This document shows, piece after piece, positions 52,028 through 60,113 of a stretch of DNA of 64,000 nucleotides. The notes below the pieces were generated by a model. It had not been told where the DNA came from. It searched no databases and was given only the letters and a program-made list of their open reading frames with translations. The position numbers and the translations under genes are program-made. The stretch covers positions 62,001 through 126,000 of the forward strand of contig NZ_WUMO01000012.1 in the NCBI RefSeq assembly GCF_009826975.1, read 5' to 3'. Source of the stretch: Flavobacterium sp. HBTb2-11-1. Its GTDB lineage: Bacteria > Bacteroidota > Bacteroidia > Flavobacteriales > Flavobacteriaceae. Numbering within the stretch: the stretch's first letter is position 1; each line of letters starts with the position of its first letter.

Positions 52028-52399
52028 ATGAGTATACAGGATAAATACAGAGAAGTAATCGATTTAGCATCTGAATTAGGAATCGAAAATTTACAGGTAA
52101 GAGAACAAGATAATGTGCTTTATATTGATGGGACAGCAAAATCTGCTGCAGATAAAAATAAGCTTTGGAATGCTTATGAAAAACTAGATCCAGAATATAG
52201 ATCGGCTGATGTGGTGATGAATATCGAAGTTGAGGAAGGTGTTTCTAGAGAATATACAGTCGAAATAGGAGATTCTCTTTCGAAGATTGGAAAAGCGTAT
52301 GGAGTTTCCTGGCAAGATATTTTTGAAGCCAATAAAGACATCATTTCAAATCCCGATTTAATTCAGCCAGGTTGGAAATTGAAAATTCCAACACCCTAA
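52028..52399 (+). CDS. LysM-domain protein with BON-like N-terminus
   Basis: A 123-residue protein. Residues about 1-70 resemble a BON domain (DLASELGIENLQVREQDNVLYIDGTAKSAADKNKLWNAYEKL). Residues about 74-122 are a LysM peptidoglycan-binding domain (EYTVEIGDSLSKIGKAYGVSWQDIFEANKDIISNPDLIQPGWKLKIP). This is the layout of E. coli YgaU (Kbp), a potassium-binding BON-LysM protein. It has no signal peptide, also like YgaU. It is the second gene of a BON-BON-LysM operon. Potassium binding is inference by similarity of layout. Confidence 0.88.
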   Translation: MSIQDKYREVIDLASELGIENLQVREQDNVLYIDGTAKSAADKNKLWNAYEKLDPEYRSADVVMNIEVEEGVSREYTVEIGDSLSKIGKAYGVSWQDIFEANKDIISNPDLIQPGWKLKIPTP

Positions 52400-52418
52400 A
52401 ATTGGCAAATTCCAATAA

Positions 52419-52471
52419 AAAAAATCCAAATTCCAGATGTGTATTAATACAATTGGAATTTGGATTTTTTT
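52419..52471. terminator. bidirectional terminator between convergent genes
   Basis: AAAAATCCAAATTCCA and TGGAATTTGGATTTTT (right arm at 52454-52470) form a stem of about 16 bp around an 18-nt loop. There are A residues before it and T residues after it. It separates the LysM gene from the minus-strand gene at 52502. Confidence 0.8.
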
Positions 52472-52501
52472 ATTTTCAAGCTCTGGATTGGATTTTTAAA
52501 A

Positions 52502-52795
52502 TTACCTTCCTCTAATGCTTAAATCAAATAAAAACTTTGCTGTTTCCTGGTCTGAATCGGCTGAGAAACCAGCAACATAAACTCCTTTTTTGCCCGAAGT
52601 CGACTTAATTCCGTATACAACTGCCTCATCTGCTGGGTCTGACTCACCCTCGTATCGATACACATGAACAATTTCAAATTTCTCAGGATTTTTTTTAATC
52701 GCGTCTGCATTTCGATTAAAATCGCACGTAAATCCTTTCTCATTCAATTGATCTAAAGCTTTTGAAACAGTTGCGTAATGATACATTCTTTTCAT
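52502..52795 (-). CDS. small conserved hypothetical protein
   Basis: A 97-residue cytoplasmic protein: KRMYHYATVSKALDQLNEKGFTCDFN, KKNPEKFEIVHVYRYEGESDPADEAVVYGIKSTSGKKGVYVAGFSAD. Similar short Bacteroidota proteins are often labelled phosphoribosylpyrophosphate synthetase by automatic pipelines, but it has no PRPP-synthase motif and is far too short, so I reject that name. Function unknown. It is transcribed alone, convergent with the LysM gene and divergent from rnpB. Confidence 0.8.
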   Translation of the reverse strand: MKRMYHYATVSKALDQLNEKGFTCDFNRNADAIKKNPEKFEIVHVYRYEGESDPADEAVVYGIKSTSGKKGVYVAGFSADSDQETAKFLFDLSIRGR

Positions 52796-52911
52796 GATAA
52801 ACTGAATTTAAAATTATATATTTCTAAAGATAACTATTTTAAAATTAAAAAGTTATGATAAAATTCATAAAATCTGAAATTTAAAATCATTATTGTTAGT
52901 TCTTAAATCGC

Positions 52912-52919
52912 TACTTTTG
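52912..52919 (+). promoter_or_regulatory. TAnnTTTG -7 box of rnpB
   Basis: TACTTTTG with a possible -33 TTG at 52893-52895. It ends 4 bp before the first paired base of RNase P RNA, as expected for a transcript starting near 52923. Confidence 0.7.
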
Positions 52920-52921
52920 CA

Positions 52922-53252
52922 GCGCAGACCGCCTTATCGTCGCTCCGATTTTATCGGAGGGGAGGAAAGTCCGGACACCATAGAGAGGCATAGCGGGTAA
53001 CGCCCGTCGGCTCCGATTTATCGGAGTTAGGACAAGTGCAGCAGAAAGTATGTACAGGTAATGCTGTAGTGAAACCAGGTAAACTCTATGCGGTGAAATA
53101 CCAAGTATATCGGCATTTAAGGGCTTCTCGTTCGTTGCCGAAGGGTAGGTAGATTGAGTCCATCAGTAATGGTGGATCTAGATAAATGATAAGGTATTGT
53201 CTTGTTGCAAAATAAGACGAGAACAGAATCCGGCTTATAGGTCTGCATTTTT
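52922..53252 (+). ncRNA. rnpB: RNase P RNA
   Basis: Catalytic RNA of ribonuclease P, about 325 nt. The terminal P1 helix is GCAGACC (52924-52930) with GGTCTGC (53240-53246). Universal core pieces are present: GAGGAAAGTCCGGACACCATAGAG (from about 52969; CR-I), a middle section with GACAAGTGCAGCAGAAAGTA, and the 3' core ACAGAATCCGGCTTATAGG. Two GCTCCGATTT-TATCGGAG hairpins occur in peripheral arms. T residues follow the last helix. The promoter box lies just upstream and the dctA-like gene starts 32 bp after it. Confidence 0.96.
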
Positions 53253-53254
53253 TA

Positions 53255-53262
53255 TATATTTG
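53255..53262 (+). promoter_or_regulatory. TAnnTTTG -7 box of the symporter gene
   Basis: TATATTTG directly after the T-rich tail of rnpB and 21 bp before the ATG at 53284. Confidence 0.55.
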
Positions 53263-53283
53263 TGAACTATCTAACTTACTTTC

Positions 53284-54531
53284 ATGAATATTACTGCTCC
53301 AAATCCATCTTCAAAATCTAAAAAAAGTCTTTTTAGAACTGTTGCAACCAATCTTACTTTTTGGGTTTTAATTGCTATTATTTTGGGTGTTTTGCTTGGA
53401 CATTTTTCTCGCGAAAATGGTGTGAAAATGGAATTTCTAGGCAAGAAGTTTATTCAGTTGATTTCGCTTTTTATAGGTCCAATTATCTTTCTAACGATTG
53501 TTTTGGGAATTTCGGGAATGGGGAATCTAAAAAAAGTGGGTCGTATTGGCGTTAAAGCTTTAACCTATTTTGAAGTGGTTTCGACCGTTGCTCTTGCAAT
53601 TGGTGTAGCAGTCGCTTATTTATTTAAACCTGGAAAAATTGATAAATCGGGACTGACTTTTGGCGACGCAAGCCAATATACAAATGGAGCAGCAAAGGAT
53701 TTTTCGTGGTTGCAGTTTTTCTTGTCCAATTTTACATTGCAGGTTTTGTTAGCGGCTATTATATGCGGAATCGCCTTGAATTTTTACCAGAAAAGGGAAC
53801 AGACGATTTTAGTTTTGGAGCGATTTTCAAAAGTGGTTTTCTTCGGGTTAAAATATGTAATGTATCTTGCTCCAATTGGTGCTTTTGGAGGAATGGCTTA
53901 CACAATCGGGAAATTTGGTTTGGCAACTTTGATTCCGCTAGGAAAATTGATGCTTTGCGTTTATCTAACTATGGCATTGTTTGTCTTTTTGGTTTTGGGA
54001 AGCATATTGAGATATTATAAAATCAGTATTCTTTCCATTTTAAAATACATCAAAGAAGAACTTTTACTTGTTCTCGGAACTTCGTCTTCTGAGGCTGCTC
54101 TGCCAAGCATTATGGTAAAACTGGAGAGAATGGGCTGCAGTAAATCGGTTGTGGGATTGGTGATTCCGACCGGTTATTCTTTTAATCTGGATGGGACGTC
54201 AATTTATCTTTCGATGTCGGTGCTTTTTATTGCGCAATTGTATGATGTTCATTTGAGTTTCTTCGAAATCCTAACCGTTATCGGAATTCTGATGATTACT
54301 TCGAAAGGTGCAGCAGGAGTAACCGGAAGCGGGTTTATTGTTTTAGCATCAACCTTAACCGCATTGCATAAAATTCCAGTTGAAGGTTTAGCATTTTTAT
54401 TGGGCGTAGATAAATTTATGAGCGAAGCCAGAGCAATTACCAATTTAATAGGAAACACAGTAGCAACGATAATCATTTCTAAAACCGAAAGAGATTTTAC
54501 AGAGCTGAATCTTGATCCTGTCTCGGAATGA
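53284..54531 (+). CDS. dicarboxylate/amino acid:cation symporter (DAACS family)
   Basis: Inner-membrane Na+ or H+ symporter of 415 residues for C4-dicarboxylates or glutamate/aspartate (DctA/GltP family). It has eight hydrophobic segments and the family motifs: LISLFIGPIIFLTIVLGISGM, the serine-rich re-entrant loop LGTSSSEAALPSIMVKLERMGC (HP1), VIPTGYSFNLDGTSIYLSMSVLFIAQ (TM7 with NLDGT), and GAAGVTGSGFIVLASTL (HP2). The substrate cannot be decided from sequence. It is a single gene behind rnpB, followed by a large inverted repeat. Confidence 0.94.
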   Translation: MNITAPNPSSKSKKSLFRTVATNLTFWVLIAIILGVLLGHFSRENGVKMEFLGKKFIQLISLFIGPIIFLTIVLGISGMGNLKKVGRIGVKALTYFEVVSTVALAIGVAVAYLFKPGKIDKSGLTFGDASQYTNGAAKDFSWLQFFLSNFTLQVLLAAIICGIALNFYQKREQTILVLERFSKVVFFGLKYVMYLAPIGAFGGMAYTIGKFGLATLIPLGKLMLCVYLTMALFVFLVLGSILRYYKISILSILKYIKEELLLVLGTSSSEAALPSIMVKLERMGCSKSVVGLVIPTGYSFNLDGTSIYLSMSVLFIAQLYDVHLSFFEILTVIGILMITSKGAAGVTGSGFIVLASTLTALHKIPVEGLAFLLGVDKFMSEARAITNLIGNTVATIIISKTERDFTELNLDPVSE

Positions 54532-54533
54532 TT

Positions 54534-54740
54534 TTGCCACAAAGGCGCTAGGGCGCAAAGTTTTTTAATCTCGCAAAGTCGCGGAGTCGCAAAGTTTATT
54601 TATAAAACTTAATTTGAATAGCGTCCAGCTTTAGCCGGAGTCAACTCAAAAAAAACTTTGCGACTCCGCGACTTTGCGAGCAATTTTACACTCAAAAGAA
54701 AAACAAAATCTTCGTGCCTTAGCGCCTTCGTGCCAAAAAA
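54534..54740. repeat. nested inverted repeat with 28-bp perfect arms
   Basis: The arms at 54570-54597 and 54653-54680 (core CGCAAAGTCGCGGAGTCGC) are perfect complements around a 55-bp spacer. Outside them, GGCGCTAGGGCGCAAAG and CTTCGTGCCTTAGCGCC form a second, imperfect pair, so the gap between two genes is almost wholly one nested palindrome. Confidence 0.8.
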
Positions 54741-54742
54741 AA

Positions 54743-54937
54743 CTACGATTCGTCTTTAGTTGTTCGCACCAGACTAATGCCCGACATGAAAAAGACAATT
54801 CCTAATATTCCGTAAATAATAAGCGATTTGATATCTCTGGTTTCTCCAGATGTGCCGGCAAAAATAACGGCAGTATAAATAAGTCCTACTATTCCGAGGA
54901 TTGTTAGCAATCCGCCGAAAAATCTTTTTAGGTTCAT
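54743..54937 (-). CDS. small two-helix membrane protein
   Basis: A 64-residue protein with two hydrophobic helices (about 8-28 and 38-57): MNLKRFFGGLLTILGIVGLI and SLIIYGILGIVFFMSGISLV, with a charged end TTKDES. The function is unknown. It is convergent with the symporter gene and upstream of a two-component system on the same strand but separated from it. The intact amphipathic ends and ATG start support a real gene. Confidence 0.7.
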   Translation of the reverse strand: MNLKRFFGGLLTILGIVGLIYTAVIFAGTSGETRDIKSLIIYGILGIVFFMSGISLVRTTKDES

Positions 54938-55033
54938 AATTGTTAGATTTAAAAGTTCTCTAACAAAGTTAAATTTCCATAAGTTAATTGCTGTTATACA
55001 ATTGCTTATGAAAAATTATATGATTTTCAGAAC

Positions 55034-55720
55034 TTATTTTTCTATTTTAAATTCCAATCCGATATTTCGAACACTTTCAATTTTAATTTTAGGATCTGAA
55101 TTGAAGTACTTTCTAAGCCTGCTGATAAAAACATCCATGCTTCTTCCTGAGAAATAATCATCTTTTTTCCAGATCGACATTAAAATTTGATCTCTTTTTA
55201 AGAGTTGATTATGATTCAAATATAAATATTCGATAAGAGAAGCTTCCATTTCTGTAAGTTGCTGGACGTGATTTTTATTGTTTAGCGTTAAGCGTTCGTT
55301 ATCAAAAATATACGAGCCGATTTCAATTTTATTGTTTCCGTCCAGACTTCTTTTTTGCTCGATTCTTTTTAGGATATTCTGCAAACGAAGAACCAACTCA
55401 TCAACTTCAAAAGGTTTTGCGATATAGTCGTCTGCACCAAGTTTTAGACCGATGATTTTGTCTTCTTTGAGCTTTCTCGCCGTTAGAAAAATAAAAGGAA
55501 TTTCAGGATTGATGGTGATTATTTTTTCGGCCAATGAGAATCCGTCCATTTTAGGCATCATGACATCAAAAATGCAAATATCAAAAACCTGATTTTTAAA
55601 ATAGTCTAAAGCTATTTCGCCGTTTTCTGCCCAAATTACTTCAAATTGATGCAGTTCTAAATACTGTTTTAAAATCGCCGCAAAATCAAAATCGTCTTCG
55701 GCTAAAAGTAATCTTTTCAA
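55034..55720 (-). CDS. OmpR/PhoB-family response regulator
   Basis: DNA-binding response regulator of 228 residues. Receiver domain (about 1-118) has E8-D9-D10, phosphoacceptor D52 in ICIFDVMMPKMDG, FIFLTARK and AKPFEVDEL. The winged-helix domain (about 130-226) has FDNERLTLNNKNHVQQLTEMEASLIEYLYLN and RSMDVFISRLRKYFNSDPKIKIESVRNIG. It lies 10 bp downstream of its kinase gene. Proteins of this type bind direct repeats with 11-bp spacing, and just such repeats lie upstream of the kinase gene and the divergent receptor gene. Confidence 0.95.
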   Translation of the reverse strand: MKRLLLAEDDFDFAAILKQYLELHQFEVIWAENGEIALDYFKNQVFDICIFDVMMPKMDGFSLAEKIITINPEIPFIFLTARKLKEDKIIGLKLGADDYIAKPFEVDELVLRLQNILKRIEQKRSLDGNNKIEIGSYIFDNERLTLNNKNHVQQLTEMEASLIEYLYLNHNQLLKRDQILMSIWKKDDYFSGRSMDVFISRLRKYFNSDPKIKIESVRNIGLEFKIEK

Positions 55721-55730
55721 AATAAGGGAA

Positions 55731-57089
55731 TTAAACTTTTAATAAAATAGTAAACTGAGCGCCTTTTCCTAAATCGCTAATAACGTTTACAGAACCTTGA
55801 TGCGCTTTTACGATTTGATCCACATAATACAATCCTAAACCTAAGCCTTTAGTATTGTGCAGATTTCCTTGTTCGACACGATAAAATTTCTCAAAAAGGA
55901 AGGCTTGTTTGTTTTTGGCAATTCCAATTCCGTCGTCTTCAAAACTTATAGAAAATTGCTTTTCTACAATTCTGGTTTTTACAGTAATCGTGCTCGAACC
56001 GTATTTTACAGCATTTTCCAAAACATTTAAAAAAGCGGTTGTCAAATGGAATTTATCCAAAACCAAAATTGTTTTTTCAGTCTGAAAATCGGTTTTCAAA
56101 ATAATTTTAGGGAAAGCAATCTTAAAATCATTTGCGATAGAAAGCAGGAAATCTTCGGCTTCTATTTTTTCTTTCTGCAATTCAAGTTCATTTTCAGCCA
56201 AAGAATTCGCCATAACCTGATCAATCAAATTCTGAAGGCGATTGTTTTGGCGTGAAATTGTACTCACAATGGCATTGAAATTTTCGTCGTTGTCACGAAT
56301 ATTCTTCTGCGCTAAAATCTTTGTCGAAATTCCTAAAGTTGCCAAAGGCGTTTTAAGTTCGTGTGTGATATTATTGATAAAATCAGTTTTAACGTCGCTG
56401 ACTTTTTTCTGTTTAATCAAAGCTTTTAAGGCAATGACAAAAAGCGTAATTAAAGTCAGAATGGATAATAGAGATAGAATGAGAATAAAAGTCATTCGTC
56501 TCAAAATAATCATTTCCCAATCTATTACAGAAACGTACATTGAATCTTCTGTCAGCAATTGATATTCCTGATTTTCAAAAGTTCCGTTGGTTGTTCCAAC
56601 ATAATTTCTCACTAAAAAAGCGTGATTTAAAGAAGCAAGATTTCCGTATAGTTTGTTTTGAATAAAAGGCTTTTCTGAGAAAATCGTATCGGCTTTTTTT
56701 GCACTTTGATACAGAATGAATTTATTGAGTACAATTGCAAAATCAATCTTGAAATTAGGCAAATCCCTTTCAAATTTTCGCTGAATTTCTTGTGTTACGG
56801 CACTCTGATATTCGTTTTGTAAAACACCAATTTTGATATCCAATTTGGTGTTTTTTCCTTTTATGTATTTTTCAGAAAGACTTTTGTAAAGCGCTTCTTT
56901 TTTTGTTACAAAAGCCGAATCAATATCGCTATAGTTATTAGAAATCTGAGCAATTTCATTTTTAATCTGTGTATGAAACTGCGCCACTTTGTATTCGTAG
57001 GCTGTTTTTACTAAATAACATTGCACCGTCATAAGCACAATTAATGCGATGACAGAAAATGCGATTAATAAATTGATTCTTTGTTTCAT
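55731..57089 (-). CDS. sensor histidine kinase
   Basis: Membrane kinase of 452 residues from the ATG at 57089 (MKQRINLLIAFSVIALIVLM); a TTG start 15 codons upstream would overlap the regulatory repeats. Two membrane helices (about 6-24 and 200-222) enclose a periplasmic sensor of about 175 residues without known motif. No HAMP domain is evident. The kinase core has H-box FINNITHELKTPLATLGIS, N-box FLNVLENAVKYG, and the G-boxes FEDDGIGIAKNKQ and KGLGLGLYYVDQIV. It is the partner of the OmpR-type regulator and lies divergent from a TonB-dependent receptor, which suggests a nutrient- or envelope-sensing role. Confidence 0.93.
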   Translation of the reverse strand: MKQRINLLIAFSVIALIVLMTVQCYLVKTAYEYKVAQFHTQIKNEIAQISNNYSDIDSAFVTKKEALYKSLSEKYIKGKNTKLDIKIGVLQNEYQSAVTQEIQRKFERDLPNFKIDFAIVLNKFILYQSAKKADTIFSEKPFIQNKLYGNLASLNHAFLVRNYVGTTNGTFENQEYQLLTEDSMYVSVIDWEMIILRRMTFILILSLLSILTLITLFVIALKALIKQKKVSDVKTDFINNITHELKTPLATLGISTKILAQKNIRDNDENFNAIVSTISRQNNRLQNLIDQVMANSLAENELELQKEKIEAEDFLLSIANDFKIAFPKIILKTDFQTEKTILVLDKFHLTTAFLNVLENAVKYGSSTITVKTRIVEKQFSISFEDDGIGIAKNKQAFLFEKFYRVEQGNLHNTKGLGLGLYYVDQIVKAHQGSVNVISDLGKGAQFTILLKV

Positions 57090-57141
57090 ATCTCTTTGGA
57101 ATTCTGTTTCAAAAATACAGCTTTTACCATACAAATGGCAG

Positions 57142-57169
57142 ATTAACCCTGCATTAACCTACGATTAAC
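57142..57169 (+). promoter_or_regulatory. three ATTAAC direct repeats at 11-bp spacing, candidate OmpR-type operator
   Basis: ATTAAC occurs at 57142-57147, 57153-57158 and 57164-57169, each exactly 11 bp apart (5-bp spacers CCTGC and CTACG). PhoB/OmpR-family regulators bind tandem half-sites with this one-turn spacing. The site sits between the kinase gene (minus strand) and the receptor gene (plus strand), upstream of a -7-like CATTTTTG at 57192-57199. It is a good activator position for the receptor. Binding is inferred. Confidence 0.6.
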
Positions 57170-57221
57170 TTTCGGAATTAGGTTTTCAAAGCATTTTTGC
57201 AACAACACTAATCAATTTAAA

Positions 57222-59336
57222 ATGAATATTTATCTGCCCTTAAAACTTCTTATTACACTTTTACTTTTTGGTCTTTCCTATATTGCTAATGCACAGAATG
57301 TAACACAAAAAGATTCGCTTACAAATCAATTGGATGAAATAGTAATCAATAAAGAGAAAAAGACATTTACAAATTCAAACGGAAATATAAAAGTCGATGT
57401 TGCCAATTCAGCTTACAGCACAATTCCAAACCCAGTCGATTTGCTTTCAAAATTACCATCGGTTCAAGTAAGTACTGATCGTGAAAGTATTTCGATTATC
57501 GGAAAAGGAAATCCGTTAATTTATATAGACGGTCAAAAAGGAACCATAAGCGATTTAAATGCTTTATCTGTCGCCGATATTAAAACAATAGAAATTATAA
57601 AAAATCCGTCTTCTAAATATGAAGCCGAAGGCCGAGCTGTTATTTTGATCACCCGAAAACTAAGCAAAAAAGACAGTTTTAAAACTGATATTTCTGAAGT
57701 GGCATCTTTCAAAAAGCATTATAATAATTATTTAGGTTTCAATTCTAGTTTTAAAAAAGGCAAATTAGAATGGAAAGCTAATTTTAACTACAATAAACTA
57801 AATCCTTGGGAACGACACACTTTAGAATATGAAATTCCAAAAGCCTCAATTATTTCCGATTATGATGTAATGGCAAATACACATCGCAATCAATATGTTT
57901 TTGGAGGCGGGATGTTTTACAAAATAAAAGAGGAGGATTATTTCTCTATAAATGTAAATGGAAAGCTTCAGAATGATACTTTCGATATCAACACTTTTAC
58001 TTTCAATCAAAATCAGGATCAGATCAATAATGTTTTTACGCTGAGTGATAATTCGAGTAAAAAAGATTTTGTAAACGCATTTGTAAATTATTCTAAAAAA
58101 ATAAAATCGATTGACACGCAGCTTTTTGCTGGTTTTCAGTATTCGAATTTTAATCAGCATTTGGAAAGTTTAGTAGCGAACAATTATAACGAAACCAATT
58201 TTGAATTGTCGCAAAACCGAGATCAGAAATTTAATGTCGACGTTTTTTCTGGAAGGATTGATTTGGAGAAAAAGTTTAATAATGAAATGAATCTGGAATA
58301 CGGAGGATTGTATTTGAATGCAAAATCAGTAACAAATGCAGACATTTTTGATTTTGAGAAAAATACTAATGAAGTATCTGATTATGATTTTAAAGAAGAA
58401 AATTTAGCTGCGTATGTTCAGTTTTCAGGAAAGCTTAAAAAAGTAGATTTTTCATTCGGACTAAGAGCCGAAAATACCAATGTATATGCAAAGTTTAGAA
58501 CGCAAGTTTCGCCTTCTATTGATAAGAACTACACCAATTTGTTTCCTAAAGCCGATTTAACATTTACTATTGATAGTACAAAAAGCATCAATGTAAATTA
58601 TTCAAAAAGTATTGTAAGACCAAAATATTCTTCTTTAAGCCAAATTGCGACCTATATAAATCCGTATTTTTTGTACGGAAGCAGTATCAATTTAGGGCCA
58701 GCATTTGTAGACGAAATTTCGAGTTCTTTTCAATATTTGGACAAAACTTTAAAATTTGGGTATTATCAAACCAAAGATGTCGTTAATCCGACTTTTGTTT
58801 TTAATGAAGAAACCAATGTGCTGATGATTACCGATATTAATTTTAAGCGGGAAACGGGTTTTACAATAGATTTGACGCTTCCATTTACTTATAAATTCTG
58901 GACAGTCACAAATTCTTTGGTTTTTACAAAAAGTAAGACAGAAGATGACGCAGCTTTATTGCATCCATCAAAACCTTATTTATATTATTATTCCAACAAC
59001 ACTTTTAAACTGCCGAAAGAGTTCAGTTTTGTTTTTTCTTTTTGGGGAATGACCAAACAAAATGATGGAATTTTTGAACGAAAAGCCAATTTTATAGTCG
59101 ATATCTCACTGGCTAAAACATTCGGCAAAAACTGGAGCTGTACTTTAAATTATAATGATATTTTTAAGGCTACGAGTTATACAGATGCTTTTAGTATTAA
59201 TAATGTAAACGCGAAGTTTAAATACTGGGTTGATGCAAACGAAGTTTCTCTAACGCTTCGTTATTCTTTCGGGAAGATTAAAGATTCTGAATTTAAAGGG
59301 AAAAGCGTCAATGAAAGTGAAAATAGAATCAGATAA
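57222..59336 (+). CDS. TonB-dependent receptor, OMP_b-brl_3 type
   Basis: Outer-membrane protein of 704 residues. Signal peptide MNIYLPLKLLITLLLFGLSYIANAQ; a plug region (about 35-145, DEIVINKEKKTFTNSNGNIKVDV, NPLIYIDGQKGTISDLNALS, IKTIEIIKNPSSKYEAEG); then a beta-barrel of the outer-membrane beta-barrel family protein type (PF14905) ending in LRYSFG plus a short charged tail (ESENRIR). It lacks the N-terminal carboxypeptidase-regulatory domain seen in many relatives and has no SusD partner. It probably imports a peptide, metal chelate or other small ligand. It is divergent from a two-component system, with likely OmpR-type operator repeats between them. Confidence 0.92.
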   Translation: MNIYLPLKLLITLLLFGLSYIANAQNVTQKDSLTNQLDEIVINKEKKTFTNSNGNIKVDVANSAYSTIPNPVDLLSKLPSVQVSTDRESISIIGKGNPLIYIDGQKGTISDLNALSVADIKTIEIIKNPSSKYEAEGRAVILITRKLSKKDSFKTDISEVASFKKHYNNYLGFNSSFKKGKLEWKANFNYNKLNPWERHTLEYEIPKASIISDYDVMANTHRNQYVFGGGMFYKIKEEDYFSINVNGKLQNDTFDINTFTFNQNQDQINNVFTLSDNSSKKDFVNAFVNYSKKIKSIDTQLFAGFQYSNFNQHLESLVANNYNETNFELSQNRDQKFNVDVFSGRIDLEKKFNNEMNLEYGGLYLNAKSVTNADIFDFEKNTNEVSDYDFKEENLAAYVQFSGKLKKVDFSFGLRAENTNVYAKFRTQVSPSIDKNYTNLFPKADLTFTIDSTKSINVNYSKSIVRPKYSSLSQIATYINPYFLYGSSINLGPAFVDEISSSFQYLDKTLKFGYYQTKDVVNPTFVFNEETNVLMITDINFKRETGFTIDLTLPFTYKFWTVTNSLVFTKSKTEDDAALLHPSKPYLYYYSNNTFKLPKEFSFVFSFWGMTKQNDGIFERKANFIVDISLAKTFGKNWSCTLNYNDIFKATSYTDAFSINNVNAKFKYWVDANEVSLTLRYSFGKIKDSEFKGKSVNESENRIR

Positions 59337-59340
59337 TAAT

Positions 59341-59505
59341 TAAATTCCAATTTTTTAAATTCCAAATTCCAACCCAGAAAATGAAAAATCCAAAAATAAA
59401 AATTCCAAATTCCAATCTCGTACAGAAATTGGAATTTGGAATTTAAAATTTGAGATTTCAATTTTAAAATTTGGTATTTGGAATTTTAAAAATTGGATTT
59501 TTTTA
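59341..59505. terminator. bidirectional terminator nest of AAATTCCAA words
   Basis: AAATTCCAAATTCCAAT (59400-59416) and ATTGGAATTTGGAATTT (59428-59444) form a perfect 17-bp stem. Further AAATTCCAA and TTGGAATTT copies on both sides can form larger stems, ending in GGATTTTTTTAA. It fills the gap between the convergent receptor and rsmD genes. Confidence 0.8.
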
Positions 59506-59507
59506 AT

Positions 59508-60113
59508 TTATCCTTCATCTTCTTCAGATTCTTTTTTAGAATCATCATGTGGTAATTCTTCGTCATCATCGGTCGAATTTAGTTCGAAGAAACTAAAAAA
59601 CGAACCTCCATAACTTTTCTGGAATGAAAAATTACTCATATGATCCAGTTTCGTATATTTTGAATGTTCGATAATCATCATTCCGTCATCTTCCAATAAA
59701 TCCCTTTCAAAAACAGTCAGAACAATTTTCTCAAAAGTCGCCTGATCCAATCCGTAAGGCGGATCAGCGAAGATAATATCATACGTAGTTTTGCAGTTTT
59801 CTAAAAACTTAAAAACATCACTTTTGGTTGCAGCAATATCAAAATCATATTCTGATGAAACTTGCTTGATGAATTTTACGCATCCGAAATCGCCATCAAC
59901 AGAGGTGATTGGTGCGCTTCCGCGTGAAGCAAATTCATAGCTGATATTTCCCGTTCCTGAAAAAAGATCTAGAACCTTCAAGCTGTCAAAATGAAAATGA
60001 TTATTCAAAACATTAAACAATGCTTCTTTACTCATATCAGTCGTTGGTCTCACAGGTAGATTTTTTGGCGGAAAAATTCTGCGTCCTTTATATTTTCCTG
60101 AAATGATTCTCAT
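59508..60113 (-). CDS. rsmD: 16S rRNA (guanine966-N2)-methyltransferase
   Basis: AdoMet-dependent methyltransferase of 201 residues that modifies G966 of 16S rRNA. It begins MRIISGKYKGRRIFPPKNLP, a family hallmark. The AdoMet motif is VLDLFSGTGNISYEFASRG (about 47-65), and the catalytic motif is IIFADPPYG (D117-P-P-Y120). The last ~25 residues are very acidic (DDDEELPHDDSKKESEEDEG), an unusual tail beyond the normal fold. Its ATG overlaps the stop of the DUF3822 gene by 4 bases, so the two are coupled. Confidence 0.94.
   Translation of the reverse strand: MRIISGKYKGRRIFPPKNLPVRPTTDMSKEALFNVLNNHFHFDSLKVLDLFSGTGNISYEFASRGSAPITSVDGDFGCVKFIKQVSSEYDFDIAATKSDVFKFLENCKTTYDIIFADPPYGLDQATFEKIVLTVFERDLLEDDGMMIIEHSKYTKLDHMSNFSFQKSYGGSFFSFFELNSTDDDEELPHDDSKKESEEDEG

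Noticed and set aside
52502..52795. Phosphoribosylpyrophosphate synthetase, the name often given to such small proteins
   Set aside because: At 97 residues it lacks the PRPP-binding and ATP motifs of that enzyme.
52922..53252. tmRNA or riboswitch
   Set aside because: The conserved core segments and closing P1 helix identify RNase P RNA.
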